Assembly: GCA_017503735.1 (NCBI GenBank) | Contig: JAFVSN010000007.1 | Location: 1 to 64,000 of the forward strand | DNA from: Lachnospiraceae bacterium | GTDB lineage: Bacteria > Bacillota > Clostridia > Lachnospirales > Lachnospiraceae | Length of the DNA stretch: 64,000 nucleotides | Direction of reading: 5' to 3' | Shown here: in pieces, positions 16,949 through 25,022 of the stretch | How the letters are laid out: each line of letters opens with the position of its first letter | Position numbering within the stretch: the stretch's first letter is position 1 | Notes under the pieces: generated by a model | Told to the model about the DNA's origin: nothing | Database searches by the model: none | The model's input: only the letters and a program-made list of their open reading frames with translations | Made by a program: the position numbers and the translations under genes

Positions 16949-17018
16949 TCCGTGCAGGCAAAGAGAGCATGGAGAACTTTCGGAAGCTTGCTTTCGGGAC
17001 AGATTCGACATGCGAACG

Positions 17019-17072
17019 CGCCCGCGACTGAGTGTCAGAAGGACACGAAGTCAGGGGCGGTGCGAAGCACCG
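17019..17072 (+). ncRNA. Structured leader before pgk (tandem-GA stem plus hairpin)
   Basis: A nested stem can form: CGCCC (17019) with GGGCG (17055), GACT (17026) with AGTC (17049), and GTGTC (17032) with GACAC (17042). The last two stems are separated by a symmetric GA/GA internal loop (17030-17031 and 17047-17048), which would give tandem sheared G.A pairs. A second hairpin, CGGTGC-GAA-GCACCG (17058-17072), overlaps the outer stem by two bases, so the two compete slightly. The element is GC-rich against its surroundings and ends 49 bases before pgk. I match it to no named RNA family. Confidence 0.4.
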
Positions 17073-17120
17073 GAGACTGCACAAGAAAAGATAGAATTTT
17101 ACTTTGAAAGGAGATTCATC

Positions 17121-18314
17121 ATGTTAAACAAGAAGTCTGTTGATGATATCAATGTAAAGGGCAAAAGAGTGTTAGTTCGTTGTGATTTCAACGTTCCGTT
17201 AAAGGATGGTCAGATTACTGATGATACCCGTCTGGTAGCAGCTCTTCCGACCCTTAAGAAGTTAATCAATGACGGTGGTAAGTTAATCCTTTGCTCCCAC
17301 CTCGGTAAGCCGAAGGGAGAGCCGAAGCCGGAGTTATCTTTAGCACCGGTAGCAGTAGCTTTATCTAAGCTTCTTGGCCAGGAAGTTAAGTTCGCAGCAG
17401 ATGCAACCGTTGTCGGCGACAACGCAAAGGCAGCTGTAGCAGCTATGAACGACGGCGACGTTGTTTTGTTAGAGAATACCCGTTACAGAGCAGAAGAGAC
17501 CAAGAACGGAGAAGCTTTCTCCAAGGAACTTGCTTCTCTTTGTGACGTTTTTGTAAACGATGCATTCGGTACCGCTCACAGAGCACACTGCTCCAACGTT
17601 GGTGTTACCGAGTACGTTGATACCGCAGTTGTTGGTTACTTAATGCAGAAGGAAATCGACTTCCTCGGCAATGCAGTAAACAATCCGGTTCGTCCGTTTG
17701 TTGCAATCCTTGGCGGTTCTAAGGTTTCCTCTAAGATTTCCGTTATTAACAACCTCCTTGATAAGGTTGATACCTTAATCATCGGTGGTGGTATGGCTTA
17801 CACCTTCATGAAGGCTATGGGCGAAGAAGTAGGTAAGTCCTTACTTGAGGCTGACTACCTTGACTACGCAAAGGAAATGATGGAAAAGGCTGAGAAGAAC
17901 GGCGTTAAGTTGTTGATTCCGGTTGATACCGTTGTTGCAAAGGAATTCTCCAATGATGTTCCGTTCCATACCGTAGGCCGTGGCGAGATCGCAGCAGACG
18001 AGGAAGGTCTTGATATCGGTGAGAAGACCCGTGAGCTTTATGCAAATGCGATTAAGGATGCAAAGACCGTTGTTTGGAACGGACCGATGGGTGTATTCGA
18101 AATGTCCAACTTTGCAAAGGGTACCATCGCTGTAGCTGAGGCTCTTGCAAACATCGATGCTACCACCATTATCGGTGGCGGTGATTCCGCAGCAGCTGTT
18201 AACCAGCTCGGTTACGGTGACAAGATGTCCCACATCTCCACCGGTGGCGGCGCTTCCTTAGAGTTCCTTGAGGGTAAGGAACTTCCGGGCGTTGCAGCAG
18301 CAAACGATAAGTAA
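17121..18314 (+). CDS. pgk: Phosphoglycerate kinase
   Basis: A 397-residue PGK of normal length. The ATG at 17121 follows GAAAGGAGATTC and gives [27 protein letters not shown]; the long upstream extension of the frame lies in the structured leader and is not coding. Substrate-binding [12 protein letters not shown] and the hinge/nucleotide motifs [10 protein letters not shown] and GGGDSAAAV are present. It transfers phosphate from 1,3-bisphosphoglycerate to ADP. Codon bias is as strong as in gap. Confidence 0.98.
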   Translation: MLNKKSVDDINVKGKRVLVRCDFNVPLKDGQITDDTRLVAALPTLKKLINDGGKLILCSHLGKPKGEPKPELSLAPVAVALSKLLGQEVKFAADATVVGDNAKAAVAAMNDGDVVLLENTRYRAEETKNGEAFSKELASLCDVFVNDAFGTAHRAHCSNVGVTEYVDTAVVGYLMQKEIDFLGNAVNNPVRPFVAILGGSKVSSKISVINNLLDKVDTLIIGGGMAYTFMKAMGEEVGKSLLEADYLDYAKEMMEKAEKNGVKLLIPVDTVVAKEFSNDVPFHTVGRGEIAADEEGLDIGEKTRELYANAIKDAKTVVWNGPMGVFEMSNFAKGTIAVAEALANIDATTIIGGGDSAAAVNQLGYGDKMSHISTGGGASLEFLEGKELPGVAAANDK

Positions 18315-18336
18315 GCCATTGAATAAGTAAGTTTAT

Positions 18337-18368
18337 GCCGGATGCGGGTGCAGTCATTCGCATCCGGC
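18337..18368 (+). other. Perfect 10-bp hairpin between pgk and tpiA
   Basis: GCCGGATGCG (18337-18346) and CGCATCCGGC (18359-18368) surround a 12-base loop. It is followed by TAAAATATTTTA rather than a T-run, so it may be a processing or partial-termination site that tunes tpiA relative to pgk. Confidence 0.55.
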
Positions 18369-18397
18369 TAAAATATTTTAGAAAGAAGGTTTTTTCT

Positions 18398-19147
18398 ATG
18401 CGTAAGAAGATTATTGCAGGAAACTGGAAAATGAATAAGACTCCGAGCGAGACCGTAAAGTTAATCGAGGAGTTAAAGCCGCTCGTAAAGAACGACGAAG
18501 TAGATGTTGTATTTTGTGTACCGGCAATCTCCCTGATTCCGGCTCTTGAGGCTGCAAAGGGAACCAACATCGAGATTGGTGCAGAGAACATGTTTTACGA
18601 AGAGTCCGGCGCTTACACCGGTGAAATTGCTCCGAACATGCTGACTGACATCGGCGTAAAGTATGTAATCATCGGACATTCCGAGAGACGTGAGTATTTT
18701 GCTGAGACCGACGAAACCGTTAACAAGAAGGTTCTTAAGGCTTTCGAGCATGGAATAACCCCGATTATCTGCTGTGGTGAGTCTTTGACCCAGAGAGAGC
18801 AGGGAATCACCATCGACTGGATTCGTATGCAGATTAAGATTGCGTTCTTAAACGTAACCGCAGAGCAGGCAAAGACTGCTGTGATCGCTTACGAGCCGAT
18901 TTGGGCGATCGGTACCGGTAAGGTTGCTACCACCGAGCAGGCTGAGGAAGTATGTGCTGCAATTCGTGCTTGCATCGCTGAGATTTACGATGCAGCTACT
19001 GCAGACGCAATCCGCATCCAGTACGGCGGCAGCGTATCCGCAGCAAGTGCTCCGGAGTTGTTTGCACAGGCAAACATCGACGGTGGTTTGGTTGGCGGCG
19101 CAAGCTTAAAGCCGGATTTCGGTAAGATTGTAAACTACAATAAGTAA
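18398..19147 (+). CDS. tpiA: Triosephosphate isomerase
   Basis: A 249-residue TIM barrel of normal length. It shows the N-terminal [14 protein letters not shown] with the substrate lysine, the catalytic histidine in [11 protein letters not shown], the catalytic glutamate in [14 protein letters not shown], and the phosphate-gripper loop [12 protein letters not shown]. The ATG at 18398 follows AGAAAGAAGG. It interconverts dihydroxyacetone phosphate and glyceraldehyde 3-phosphate. It closes the gap-pgk-tpiA block; no phosphoglycerate mutase or enolase follows in this window. Confidence 0.98.
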   Translation: MRKKIIAGNWKMNKTPSETVKLIEELKPLVKNDEVDVVFCVPAISLIPALEAAKGTNIEIGAENMFYEESGAYTGEIAPNMLTDIGVKYVIIGHSERREYFAETDETVNKKVLKAFEHGITPIICCGESLTQREQGITIDWIRMQIKIAFLNVTAEQAKTAVIAYEPIWAIGTGKVATTEQAEEVCAAIRACIAEIYDAATADAIRIQYGGSVSAASAPELFAQANIDGGLVGGASLKPDFGKIVNYNK

Positions 19148-19185
19148 GAGACAATCGGAAGACATGTAAATTAAAAATCTTTGGG

Positions 19186-19226
19186 CACCGGATAACGAAA
19201 GAGATTTTGTTGTCCGGTGTTTTTTT
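19186..19226 (+). terminator. Terminator of tpiA
   Basis: CACCGGATAAC (19186-19196) pairs with GTTGTCCGGTG (19209-19219) and is followed by seven T residues. The next 200 bases hold no gene. An 8-bp inverted repeat TTGGGTCA/TGACCCAA lies at 19301 and 19331. Confidence 0.88.
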
Positions 19227-19431
19227 CTCAAAAAAATGAAGTAAAAAGATGCACGAAAATCAGTCGAAATCATGTTGGAAATGAAATAATGGAATGGGTG
19301 TTGGGTCAGATTCTATGGAAATCGACGAAATGACCCAATAGAGTGCAATTGCTTCTTTATAAAAAAAGTTGGCAATACGGATTGCTATATGACACTCGCC
19401 TTCCGGTTGAGTCCTCTAAAGTACGCAGTTA

Positions 19432-19460
19432 TTGAAATTCTGGAAAAAGTGCGGTATGAT
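19432..19460 (+). promoter_or_regulatory. Promoter of the HTH-TPR regulator
   Basis: TTGAAA (19432-19437), 17 bases, TATGAT (19455-19460); the start codon lies 42 bases further on, behind TTGGAGG. Confidence 0.7.
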
Positions 19461-19502
19461 ACAACCATCAGCTGATACAACAATTTTTGGAGGTTTATAG
19501 AG

Positions 19503-20534
19503 ATGGATGTAAATTTAGGAAGTGTGATTAAGAGATTACGTACCGAGCAGGGTGTGACTCAGGATGCGTTGGCAGAGTATTTGGGAATTTCTTATCAGGC
19601 AGTGAGCAAGTGGGAGACGGGAACCACGTTACCGGACATTACGCTGTTGCCGAAGTTGGCAGTTTTTTTCGGAGTCAGAATCGACGAACTGTTTTCCGTT
19701 AATCATGAGGATGAGCTGGAGCGGATTGATACCATGTTAGAGAAGGAAACAATGACGGATCAGAATTATGCCTATGCAAAACGTATTTTAGATGGAATCT
19801 TACGAGAGAATCCGAAGGATGTGAGTGCTATGAAGCGGTATGCAAAGGTGTATCTGGCAAAGACCAATACGGAGTTGCTTACAGCCGGAAAGATGCTTGA
19901 ACAGGCAATGGAACTGGCTCCGTTGGATGAGGAAGTATATTTCTTATATCGTGGTGTACGGGGCGGTAGCGAGTATAAGCAGCACAGCGACAACGACTGG
20001 TTTATCCGGGTGTGTGAACCATACGCAAGGAAGTACCCGCAAAATATCAACTTGCACCGGATGTTGCTGGAAGCCATGATTAGTAAGAAGTATTTTGACA
20101 GAGCGGAAGAACTGCTTACGGCTGTACAGTTTAAAGGGGAGCACAAGTATATGAGAGAAGTGTTCCTTGGGGACATTGCCCTTGCGAAGGGAGATGAGGC
20201 AAAGGCAAAAGAAATTTGGAACCTGATTCCGAAAACGGACTGGTTGGGACAGTATGAAGCCGGCGAACGTTTCAATCGTCTTAACGAATATGATAGAGCA
20301 ATTGAGTGTTTTAATAACGCATATGAAGTACAGACATCACCGCGTAAGATGGATATGATGTACTCGTTAGCGTTCCTTTACAAAAAGCTTGGTCGTTTTG
20401 CAGAAGCAAAGAAGGAGTGGGAGCTTATTATTGAGGGACTTGTTTCTGACTATAATGCAGTGGAGGAAGACAATGATATTACGTGGGCAAAAGATGAAAT
20501 TGCACAATTGGAGCGGTTGTTGGGAGAAAAATAA
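19503..20534 (+). CDS. XRE-family HTH regulator with TPR-like C-terminal domain
   Basis: A 343-residue protein. Residues 1-62 form an HTH_3 domain with TQDALAEYLGISYQAVSKWETG and LPDITLLPKLAVFFGVRIDEL. The remainder is helical with repeated A..Y/A..L patterns typical of tetratricopeptide-type repeats, for example YDRAIECFNNAYEVQ. Similar HTH-TPR proteins in Firmicutes often bind a peptide signal through the TPR part, but no candidate peptide is visible here. It has its own promoter and terminator. It is the intact counterpart of the truncated XRE gene at 129. Confidence 0.85.
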   Translation: MDVNLGSVIKRLRTEQGVTQDALAEYLGISYQAVSKWETGTTLPDITLLPKLAVFFGVRIDELFSVNHEDELERIDTMLEKETMTDQNYAYAKRILDGILRENPKDVSAMKRYAKVYLAKTNTELLTAGKMLEQAMELAPLDEEVYFLYRGVRGGSEYKQHSDNDWFIRVCEPYARKYPQNINLHRMLLEAMISKKYFDRAEELLTAVQFKGEHKYMREVFLGDIALAKGDEAKAKEIWNLIPKTDWLGQYEAGERFNRLNEYDRAIECFNNAYEVQTSPRKMDMMYSLAFLYKKLGRFAEAKKEWELIIEGLVSDYNAVEEDNDITWAKDEIAQLERLLGEK

Positions 20535-20540
20535 CGCGAG

Positions 20541-20575
20541 AGGAACTATGGCAGAAGGGCCGTGGTTCCTTTTTG
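20541..20575 (+). terminator. Terminator of the HTH-TPR gene
   Basis: AGGAACTATGG (20541-20551) pairs with CCGTGGTTCCT (20560-20570), followed by five T residues. Confidence 0.8.
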
Positions 20576-20676
20576 CTTTATAGGAAATTGCGCATTTCCC
20601 TTGCTTTTCCATGCTATAAGAAATATAATAAAAATGTGTGTTATGCATAAATTTCGAGATAAAAGGGGGATTCATC

Positions 20677-21666
20677 ATGAGGGATGAAGTAAAGGCGCGT
20701 TGTGAGAGTATGATTGTAAACAGGGATACATTACAGAAGGTATTCGGTTGGGGAACCGGGATTTTGTGGGTGACAGGTGCCTGTATGTTTGCCATGAAAG
20801 GGAAAACGGCAGAGGCAGAACGCTTAAAACAGTGTCGTGACATGATTAAAGAGAAGACCGGTATTTTTTCCGGGTTTCGCGGGAATGCAAAGAGTCTGAT
20901 TACCGCAACTTTGGCCCTGGGACATAATCCGGAAGGAACTTTGGAAAACGGACTTACGGTATACAAGATGTTAAAACAGAAAATGTGGGATTCCTCCTAT
21001 CTTCCGATGGTTGCCATGTCAATCGCACGACTGGCTGCGAAGGAACGGTACGAGGAGATTGTAGAGAAAACAAAGTTGATTTATGATCTGATAAAAAAAG
21101 AGCATCCTTTTTTAACATCAGCAGAGGATAGTTCTTTTTGTGCACTGCTGGCTTTGTCGGAAAAGAGCGCAGAGGAATTGGTGACGGAGGCAGAAACTTG
21201 TTATCAATACCTGACAAAGCATACCGGTTTCCCGAAGAATTCGGTACAGTCTTTAAGTCATGTACTGGCACTGTGTGACGGATTACCGGAGGAAAAGTGC
21301 GAAAAGACAAAGGAACTGTACGAAATATTAAAGGCGCGTGGATTAAAGTACGGAACAACGTATGAGCTGCCGATGTTAGGCGTATTAGCTATGAAAAATC
21401 ATGATTTCGAAGCATTAGCAGAGGAACTTGCAGAGGTAAGCAGTTGGTTATCGAAGCAGAAAGGCTTTGGATTCTGGGGAAGCGTAACGACAAAACAGCG
21501 TCTGATGTTTGCGGGAATGCTGTTGCAGGAACAGGAAGAGCAGAATGAATTGTCCGAGACGACATTGATACAGAGTGCAGTTGCAATTGTAGTGGCGCAG
21601 GAGGCGGCAATGCTGGCAATGATGTCGGCAAGTACGGCAGCGGCAGTTACAGCAGCAAATTCATAA
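20677..21666 (+). CDS. DUF4003 family protein
   Basis: The ATG at 20677 follows AAAAGGGGGATTC. The 329-residue product is mostly helical, and its layout (RDEVKARCESMIVNRD at the start, repeated YKMLKQK/YDLIKKE/YEILKAR units) is that of DUF4003, a Firmicute family of unknown function. An Ala/Met-rich hydrophobic tail of about 40 residues (VAIVVAQEAAMLAMMSAS) may reach the membrane. No catalytic motif can be seen. It precedes rlmD by 27 bases and may be cotranscribed with it. Confidence 0.75.
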   Translation: MRDEVKARCESMIVNRDTLQKVFGWGTGILWVTGACMFAMKGKTAEAERLKQCRDMIKEKTGIFSGFRGNAKSLITATLALGHNPEGTLENGLTVYKMLKQKMWDSSYLPMVAMSIARLAAKERYEEIVEKTKLIYDLIKKEHPFLTSAEDSSFCALLALSEKSAEELVTEAETCYQYLTKHTGFPKNSVQSLSHVLALCDGLPEEKCEKTKELYEILKARGLKYGTTYELPMLGVLAMKNHDFEALAEELAEVSSWLSKQKGFGFWGSVTTKQRLMFAGMLLQEQEEQNELSETTLIQSAVAIVVAQEAAMLAMMSASTAAAVTAANS

Positions 21667-21693
21667 AATCAGGAAACAAACAGCGAGGTTTGT

Positions 21694-23100
21694 ATGGGTA
21701 AGGAATATCGGGTACGTTGTAAAGAATTGGACGCCGAAGGGCGAGGCATCGTGGAATTTAACGGACGGAAGTTTGCACTTGAGGGGCTTTTGCCGGGAGA
21801 ATTGGCCACCATGGAGCTGGTTTACCGGGCAAAAGAGACCGGGGCAAGGTTATGCCGGGTGTTGGAACCGGTTGCGGACCGTGTGGAACCGGAATGCCCG
21901 GTATTTGATAAATGCGGTGGGTGTCAGTTGCTTCATATGTCGGTAGAGGCGCAAAAGGTGTTTAAACAGCGTCTGTGTGAGGGGTTATTGGGTGGATTCG
22001 GTAAGGTGCGTCCTATTTTGACGGCGGAGAATCCGAAAAATTACCGGAATAAGGTTCATGCGGCTTTTGCGAGAAAGCGTGTGGATGGTGGAGTTTCAGG
22101 CGGCAAAGGAAAGAGCTTTGAGCACCGGAATAAGTCCGGTAAGTTTGGTACGGCAGGCAGAAGCAAGATTATTTCCGGCATTTTTGAGGAAGAAAGTCAT
22201 CGGGTTATTGAAACCACCGATTGTCTCATTCAGGATGCACGGACTGCGGAGTATCTTCGTACCGTGCGGAAACTGATGCAGGAAACCCATACGGAGCCTT
22301 ATAACGAGGATACAGGAAGAGGAACCATACGGTATGTCTTTCTTCGTATCGGACGTAAGAGCGGCGAAGTACTGATGGCACTGGTCACCGGGACACCGGA
22401 GTTTCCGGCAAAGGCAAAATTTGCGGCGGAAATAAAGAAAAAGCATCCGGAAATCGTTACACTTATTCAAAATATCAACCCGCAGAAAAACAGCATGGTT
22501 CTGGGCAAAAAAGAAACGGTGCTGTACGGAACAGGATACATTACGGATACGTTATGCGGACATACCTTCCGTATTTCGGCAAACTCCTTCTATCAGGTGA
22601 ATTCCGAACAGACGGAGGTACTTTATAAAATGGCGGTGGAGCTGGCTAAGATTACAAAGGAAGATACGGTCATCGATGCTTATTGCGGCATCGGTACGAT
22701 TTCTTTGATGGCAGCGGATTACGCCGGAAAGGTCATCGGCGTGGAAGTAAACGCCCAGGCGGTAAAGGATGCGAAGGAAAACGCAAAGCGTAATCACTGC
22801 ACCAATGTGGAGTTCGTCTGTCAGGATGCCGGTGAATTTATGCGGGAGCAGGCAAAGAAGGGCACGGCACCGCAGGTAGTGATTATGGACCCGCCGCGGG
22901 CAGGAAGCGACGATGCCTTTTTAAACGCCCTTGTGACTATGGCACCGGAGCGGGTGGTATACATTTCCTGCAATCCGGAAACCCAGGCAAGAGATTTGAA
23001 GAAGCTTACGGTGAAGGGCTACAAGGTGGAAGTGATACAGCCGGTGGATCTGTTTCCGGGAACAAAGCATTGTGAGTGTATTGTGCTTTTGACGAAGTGA
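21694..23100 (+). CDS. rlmD: 23S rRNA (uracil-C5)-methyltransferase, RlmD/RumA family
   Basis: A 468-residue TrmA/RumA-type enzyme. An N-terminal TRAM domain (about 1-58) binds RNA. Cysteines C68, C74 and C77 in CPVFDKCGGCQLL and a further Cys in TTDCLIQDA are the likely [4Fe-4S] ligands. The SAM fold includes DAYCGIGTISLMAA and MDPPRAGSDD, and the catalytic cysteine is in YISCNPETQARDL. It adds a methyl group to a 23S rRNA uridine (U1939 in E. coli; RlmCD-type proteins may modify two sites). Residues about 130-150 are a basic Gly/Ser/Lys-rich insertion not typical of short family members. Confidence 0.93.
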   Translation: MGKEYRVRCKELDAEGRGIVEFNGRKFALEGLLPGELATMELVYRAKETGARLCRVLEPVADRVEPECPVFDKCGGCQLLHMSVEAQKVFKQRLCEGLLGGFGKVRPILTAENPKNYRNKVHAAFARKRVDGGVSGGKGKSFEHRNKSGKFGTAGRSKIISGIFEEESHRVIETTDCLIQDARTAEYLRTVRKLMQETHTEPYNEDTGRGTIRYVFLRIGRKSGEVLMALVTGTPEFPAKAKFAAEIKKKHPEIVTLIQNINPQKNSMVLGKKETVLYGTGYITDTLCGHTFRISANSFYQVNSEQTEVLYKMAVELAKITKEDTVIDAYCGIGTISLMAADYAGKVIGVEVNAQAVKDAKENAKRNHCTNVEFVCQDAGEFMREQAKKGTAPQVVIMDPPRAGSDDAFLNALVTMAPERVVYISCNPETQARDLKKLTVKGYKVEVIQPVDLFPGTKHCECIVLLTK

Positions 23101-23122
23101 ACTGCATAAAAGGAGGATTCAT

Positions 23123-23167
23123 TTGGTGGTGGATAAGCTGCTTAAGTACCCTGACAAGTCGATATAA
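23123..23167 (+). other. Possible 14-codon remnant behind a strong ribosome binding site
   Basis: AAAAGGAGGATTCA is followed by TTG and a 14-codon frame (VVDKLLKYPDKSI) that stops at 23165-23167. The site is too good for chance and too short for a gene; it may be the start of a deleted gene after rlmD. Confidence 0.25.
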
Positions 23168-23199
23168 CGGCGCAAACATGTTTCGAAGAAAACGTGAGG

Positions 23200-23228
23200 T
23201 TGCGTTCTGCATTGATAGCTTGTATAAT
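23200..23228 (+). promoter_or_regulatory. Promoter of the mini-ORF/CD3324-GNAT transcript
   Basis: TTGCGT (23200-23205), 17 bases, TATAAT (23223-23228). Transcription should start just before the ribosome binding site of the 8-codon ORF. Confidence 0.6.
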
Positions 23229-23252
23229 AATTTCAAAAGGAGGAGTTTGCGT

Positions 23253-23279
23253 ATGAGAAAATATGTTAATGCTCAGTAG
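23253..23279 (+). CDS. Eight-codon mini-ORF MRKYVNAQ, possible leader peptide
   Basis: AAAAGGAGGAG (about 23236-23246) precedes an ATG at 23253 with 6-7 bases spacing. The frame reads MRKYVNAQ and stops at TAG (23277-23279). The stop codon lies at the foot of a long stem-loop, and the gene for the CD3324-GNAT protein follows 69 bases later. The arrangement is that of a translated leader whose ribosome could affect a hairpin, as in attenuation-controlled resistance genes. The peptide has no codon run that would betray an amino-acid sensor. That it is translated is inferred from the ribosome binding site only. Confidence 0.45.
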   Translation: MRKYVNAQ

Positions 23280-23313
23280 TCTGAGCTTATAAAACGAATT
23301 TGTGAGCTCAGAT
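23279..23313 (+). promoter_or_regulatory. 15-bp stem-loop after the mini-ORF
   Basis: CTGAGCTTATAAA (23281-23293) pairs with TTTGTGAGCTCAG (23299-23311) around ACGAA, with two G-U pairs, and can be extended by two pairs into the mini-ORF stop codon. No T-run follows, so it is not an intrinsic terminator. The downstream ribosome binding site TTAGGAGGA (about 23334) lies outside it. Confidence 0.6.
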
Positions 23314-23348
23314 GAATCCCGGAAGATTAACTTTTAGGAGGATTTGAA

Positions 23349-24095
23349 ATGAGCTATTTACGTGCGGAAGAGATTCTGCCAAAGGAGTTATTGGAAGCGG
23401 TTCAGCAATATGTGAATGGGCAAAGTGTCTACATACCGGCAAAGGAAAAGTCGGACTGGGGCAGCGGGACGGATACAAAGCAGGTATTGGATTTCAGAAA
23501 CCGGGAGATTTTTGAAAAGTATCTTGCAGGTATATCGGTGCAGAATTTAGCCACCGAATATGCACTTTCGGAGAAAAGTATCCAACGGATTATCAGAGAA
23601 CAACGTACACAGAATATTGCAGAGAATGCGCGGAGGAATAAAATGAGAGAATATAAGTATATTGATTTAATGACACAGCCGGAACTGAAAAGTGGGGCGG
23701 CAAAATGGTTCCATGAAAAGTGGGGCATTCCGGAGGAGGCGTACCTTTCCTGCATGGAAGAATACCTTTCCGGTGCTACGAAGAACGGCTGGTATTTGTG
23801 CTTGGACGGAGAGAAAATTGTGGCAGGTCTCGGTGTCATTGACAATGATTTCCACGACCGGAAGGATTTAGCACCCAATGTATGTGCGGTGTATACCGAG
23901 GAGGCGTACCGTGGTCAGGGAATTGCGGGGAAGCTCCTTACCATGGCGGTGGAAGAGATGCGGGCAAAGGGTGTGACACCGATTTACCTTCTGACGGACC
24001 ACACTTCGTTCTATGAGCGGTACGGTTGGGAATTCCTTTGCATGGCACAGGGAGACGGAGAGGAAGAGCCGTCAAGGATATATATTCACAAATAA
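23349..24095 (+). CDS. CD3324-like HTH domain fused to a GNAT acetyltransferase
   Basis: A 248-residue two-part protein. Residues 1-95 (MSYLRAEEILPKELLEAVQQYVNG, YIPAKEKS, VLDFRNREIFEKYLAGISVQNLA) match the CD3324/Mor-activator-like HTH family common in Clostridia. Residues 99-248 (MREYKYIDLMTQPELKSGAAKW, AYRGQGIAGKLLTMAVEEMRAKG, FYERYGWEFL) are a GNAT N-acetyltransferase with the R/QxxGxG/A acetyl-CoA loop. In my experience the two occur as separate proteins; here the frame is continuous, with an internal ATG at 23643. The substrate is unknown, and a protective role against a small molecule is a guess from the leader-type arrangement upstream. Confidence 0.8.
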   Translation: MSYLRAEEILPKELLEAVQQYVNGQSVYIPAKEKSDWGSGTDTKQVLDFRNREIFEKYLAGISVQNLATEYALSEKSIQRIIREQRTQNIAENARRNKMREYKYIDLMTQPELKSGAAKWFHEKWGIPEEAYLSCMEEYLSGATKNGWYLCLDGEKIVAGLGVIDNDFHDRKDLAPNVCAVYTEEAYRGQGIAGKLLTMAVEEMRAKGVTPIYLLTDHTSFYERYGWEFLCMAQGDGEEEPSRIYIHK

Positions 24096-24120
24096 GAGTC
24101 GGTTTGATTACCGAGTAATG

Positions 24121-24154
24121 ACCGGTCGGGGAGAGGACTCCTGCGGCCGGTTTT
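24121..24154 (+). terminator. Probable terminator after the GNAT gene
   Basis: ACCGGTCG (24121-24128) pairs with CGGCCGGT (24144-24151) and is followed by TTT. Confidence 0.5.
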
Positions 24155-24245
24155 CCTTTGGAACAATGTTCCTGGAGAGGCTTCAGAATGTAGATGCTTT
24201 TTCCGGTACAGTGTTTGCCCAAATAGAGGAAGAAGGAGCGGAGTT

Positions 24246-24875
24246 ATGTTAATAAGAAAAACGATTATGGGACAGGAAATCACCCTTGAAACCGGAGACT
24301 ACTATTTTTCACCGAAAGGTATTGATAAGGGGACTTTGTTTATGTTGTCAAAGGTACAACTCACAAAGGAAGACAAGGTACTGGATTTGGGCTGTGGATA
24401 TGGTGTGGTAGGGATTGCCATCGGGAAAGCAATCGGGGGAGAGCGTGTTGTTATGTGTGACATTTCAGAGGAGGCAATAGCACTGTCAAATGCGAATCTG
24501 GAGCGTAATGGTCTGACCGGTGTAAGGGTGATAAAAAGCGACGGACTGAAGGAAATACCGGACAGGGATTTTACCCTGATTCTTTCCAATCCGCCCTATC
24601 ATGCGGACTTTTCCGTGGCAAAGGCTTTTATTGAGGATGGGTATAAGCGGTTGATATTTGGCGGGAAGCTGATGATGGTGACAAAGCGTCTTGCTTGGTA
24701 TAAGAATAAGCTTACCTCGGTTTTCGGCGGAGTCAAGGTATTTGAACAGGACGGGTATTATGTGTTTGTGGCGGAGAAACGTAAGGTTACTCGAATAAAC
24801 AAAAAGAAGGAGAAGCAGAAGCTTTCCAAGAAGCTGGAGCGAAGGTACGGAAGTGTACGTGAAGTTGTCCAATAA
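24246..24875 (+). CDS. Class I SAM-dependent methyltransferase (RsmC-like)
   Basis: A 209-residue methyltransferase with motif I VLDLGCGYGVVGIAIGKA and motif IV SNPPYH near residue 115. That NPPY box is characteristic of N-methylation of nucleic-acid bases or glutamine amides and is found in RsmC/RlmG-type rRNA enzymes. The last 25 residues are strongly basic (RINKKKEKQKLSKKLERRYG), suiting RNA binding. No N-terminal duplicated domain is present, so it is the short form seen in Firmicutes (YbxB-type). The exact substrate is not determined. Confidence 0.82.
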   Translation: MLIRKTIMGQEITLETGDYYFSPKGIDKGTLFMLSKVQLTKEDKVLDLGCGYGVVGIAIGKAIGGERVVMCDISEEAIALSNANLERNGLTGVRVIKSDGLKEIPDRDFTLILSNPPYHADFSVAKAFIEDGYKRLIFGGKLMMVTKRLAWYKNKLTSVFGGVKVFEQDGYYVFVAEKRKVTRINKKKEKQKLSKKLERRYGSVREVVQ

Positions 24876-25022
24876 ATAAGAAATTTAATTCTAAAAATAA
24901 CAGAAAACTGTTGTAAAACCTCAAAGTATTTAGTAAAATATAAGTAGGTGTTAAGAAATGGCAAAACATCATGTCGCAGTTGGTTTAAGAAGGGAAACTT
25001 TGAAACCGGATAGGAGGTTGCT

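Noticed and set aside
17010-17120. 37-residue N-terminal extension of Pgk
   Set aside because: It is Arg-rich, lies in the GC-rich structured leader, and the ATG at 17121 has a proper ribosome binding site and the normal Pgk N-terminus.
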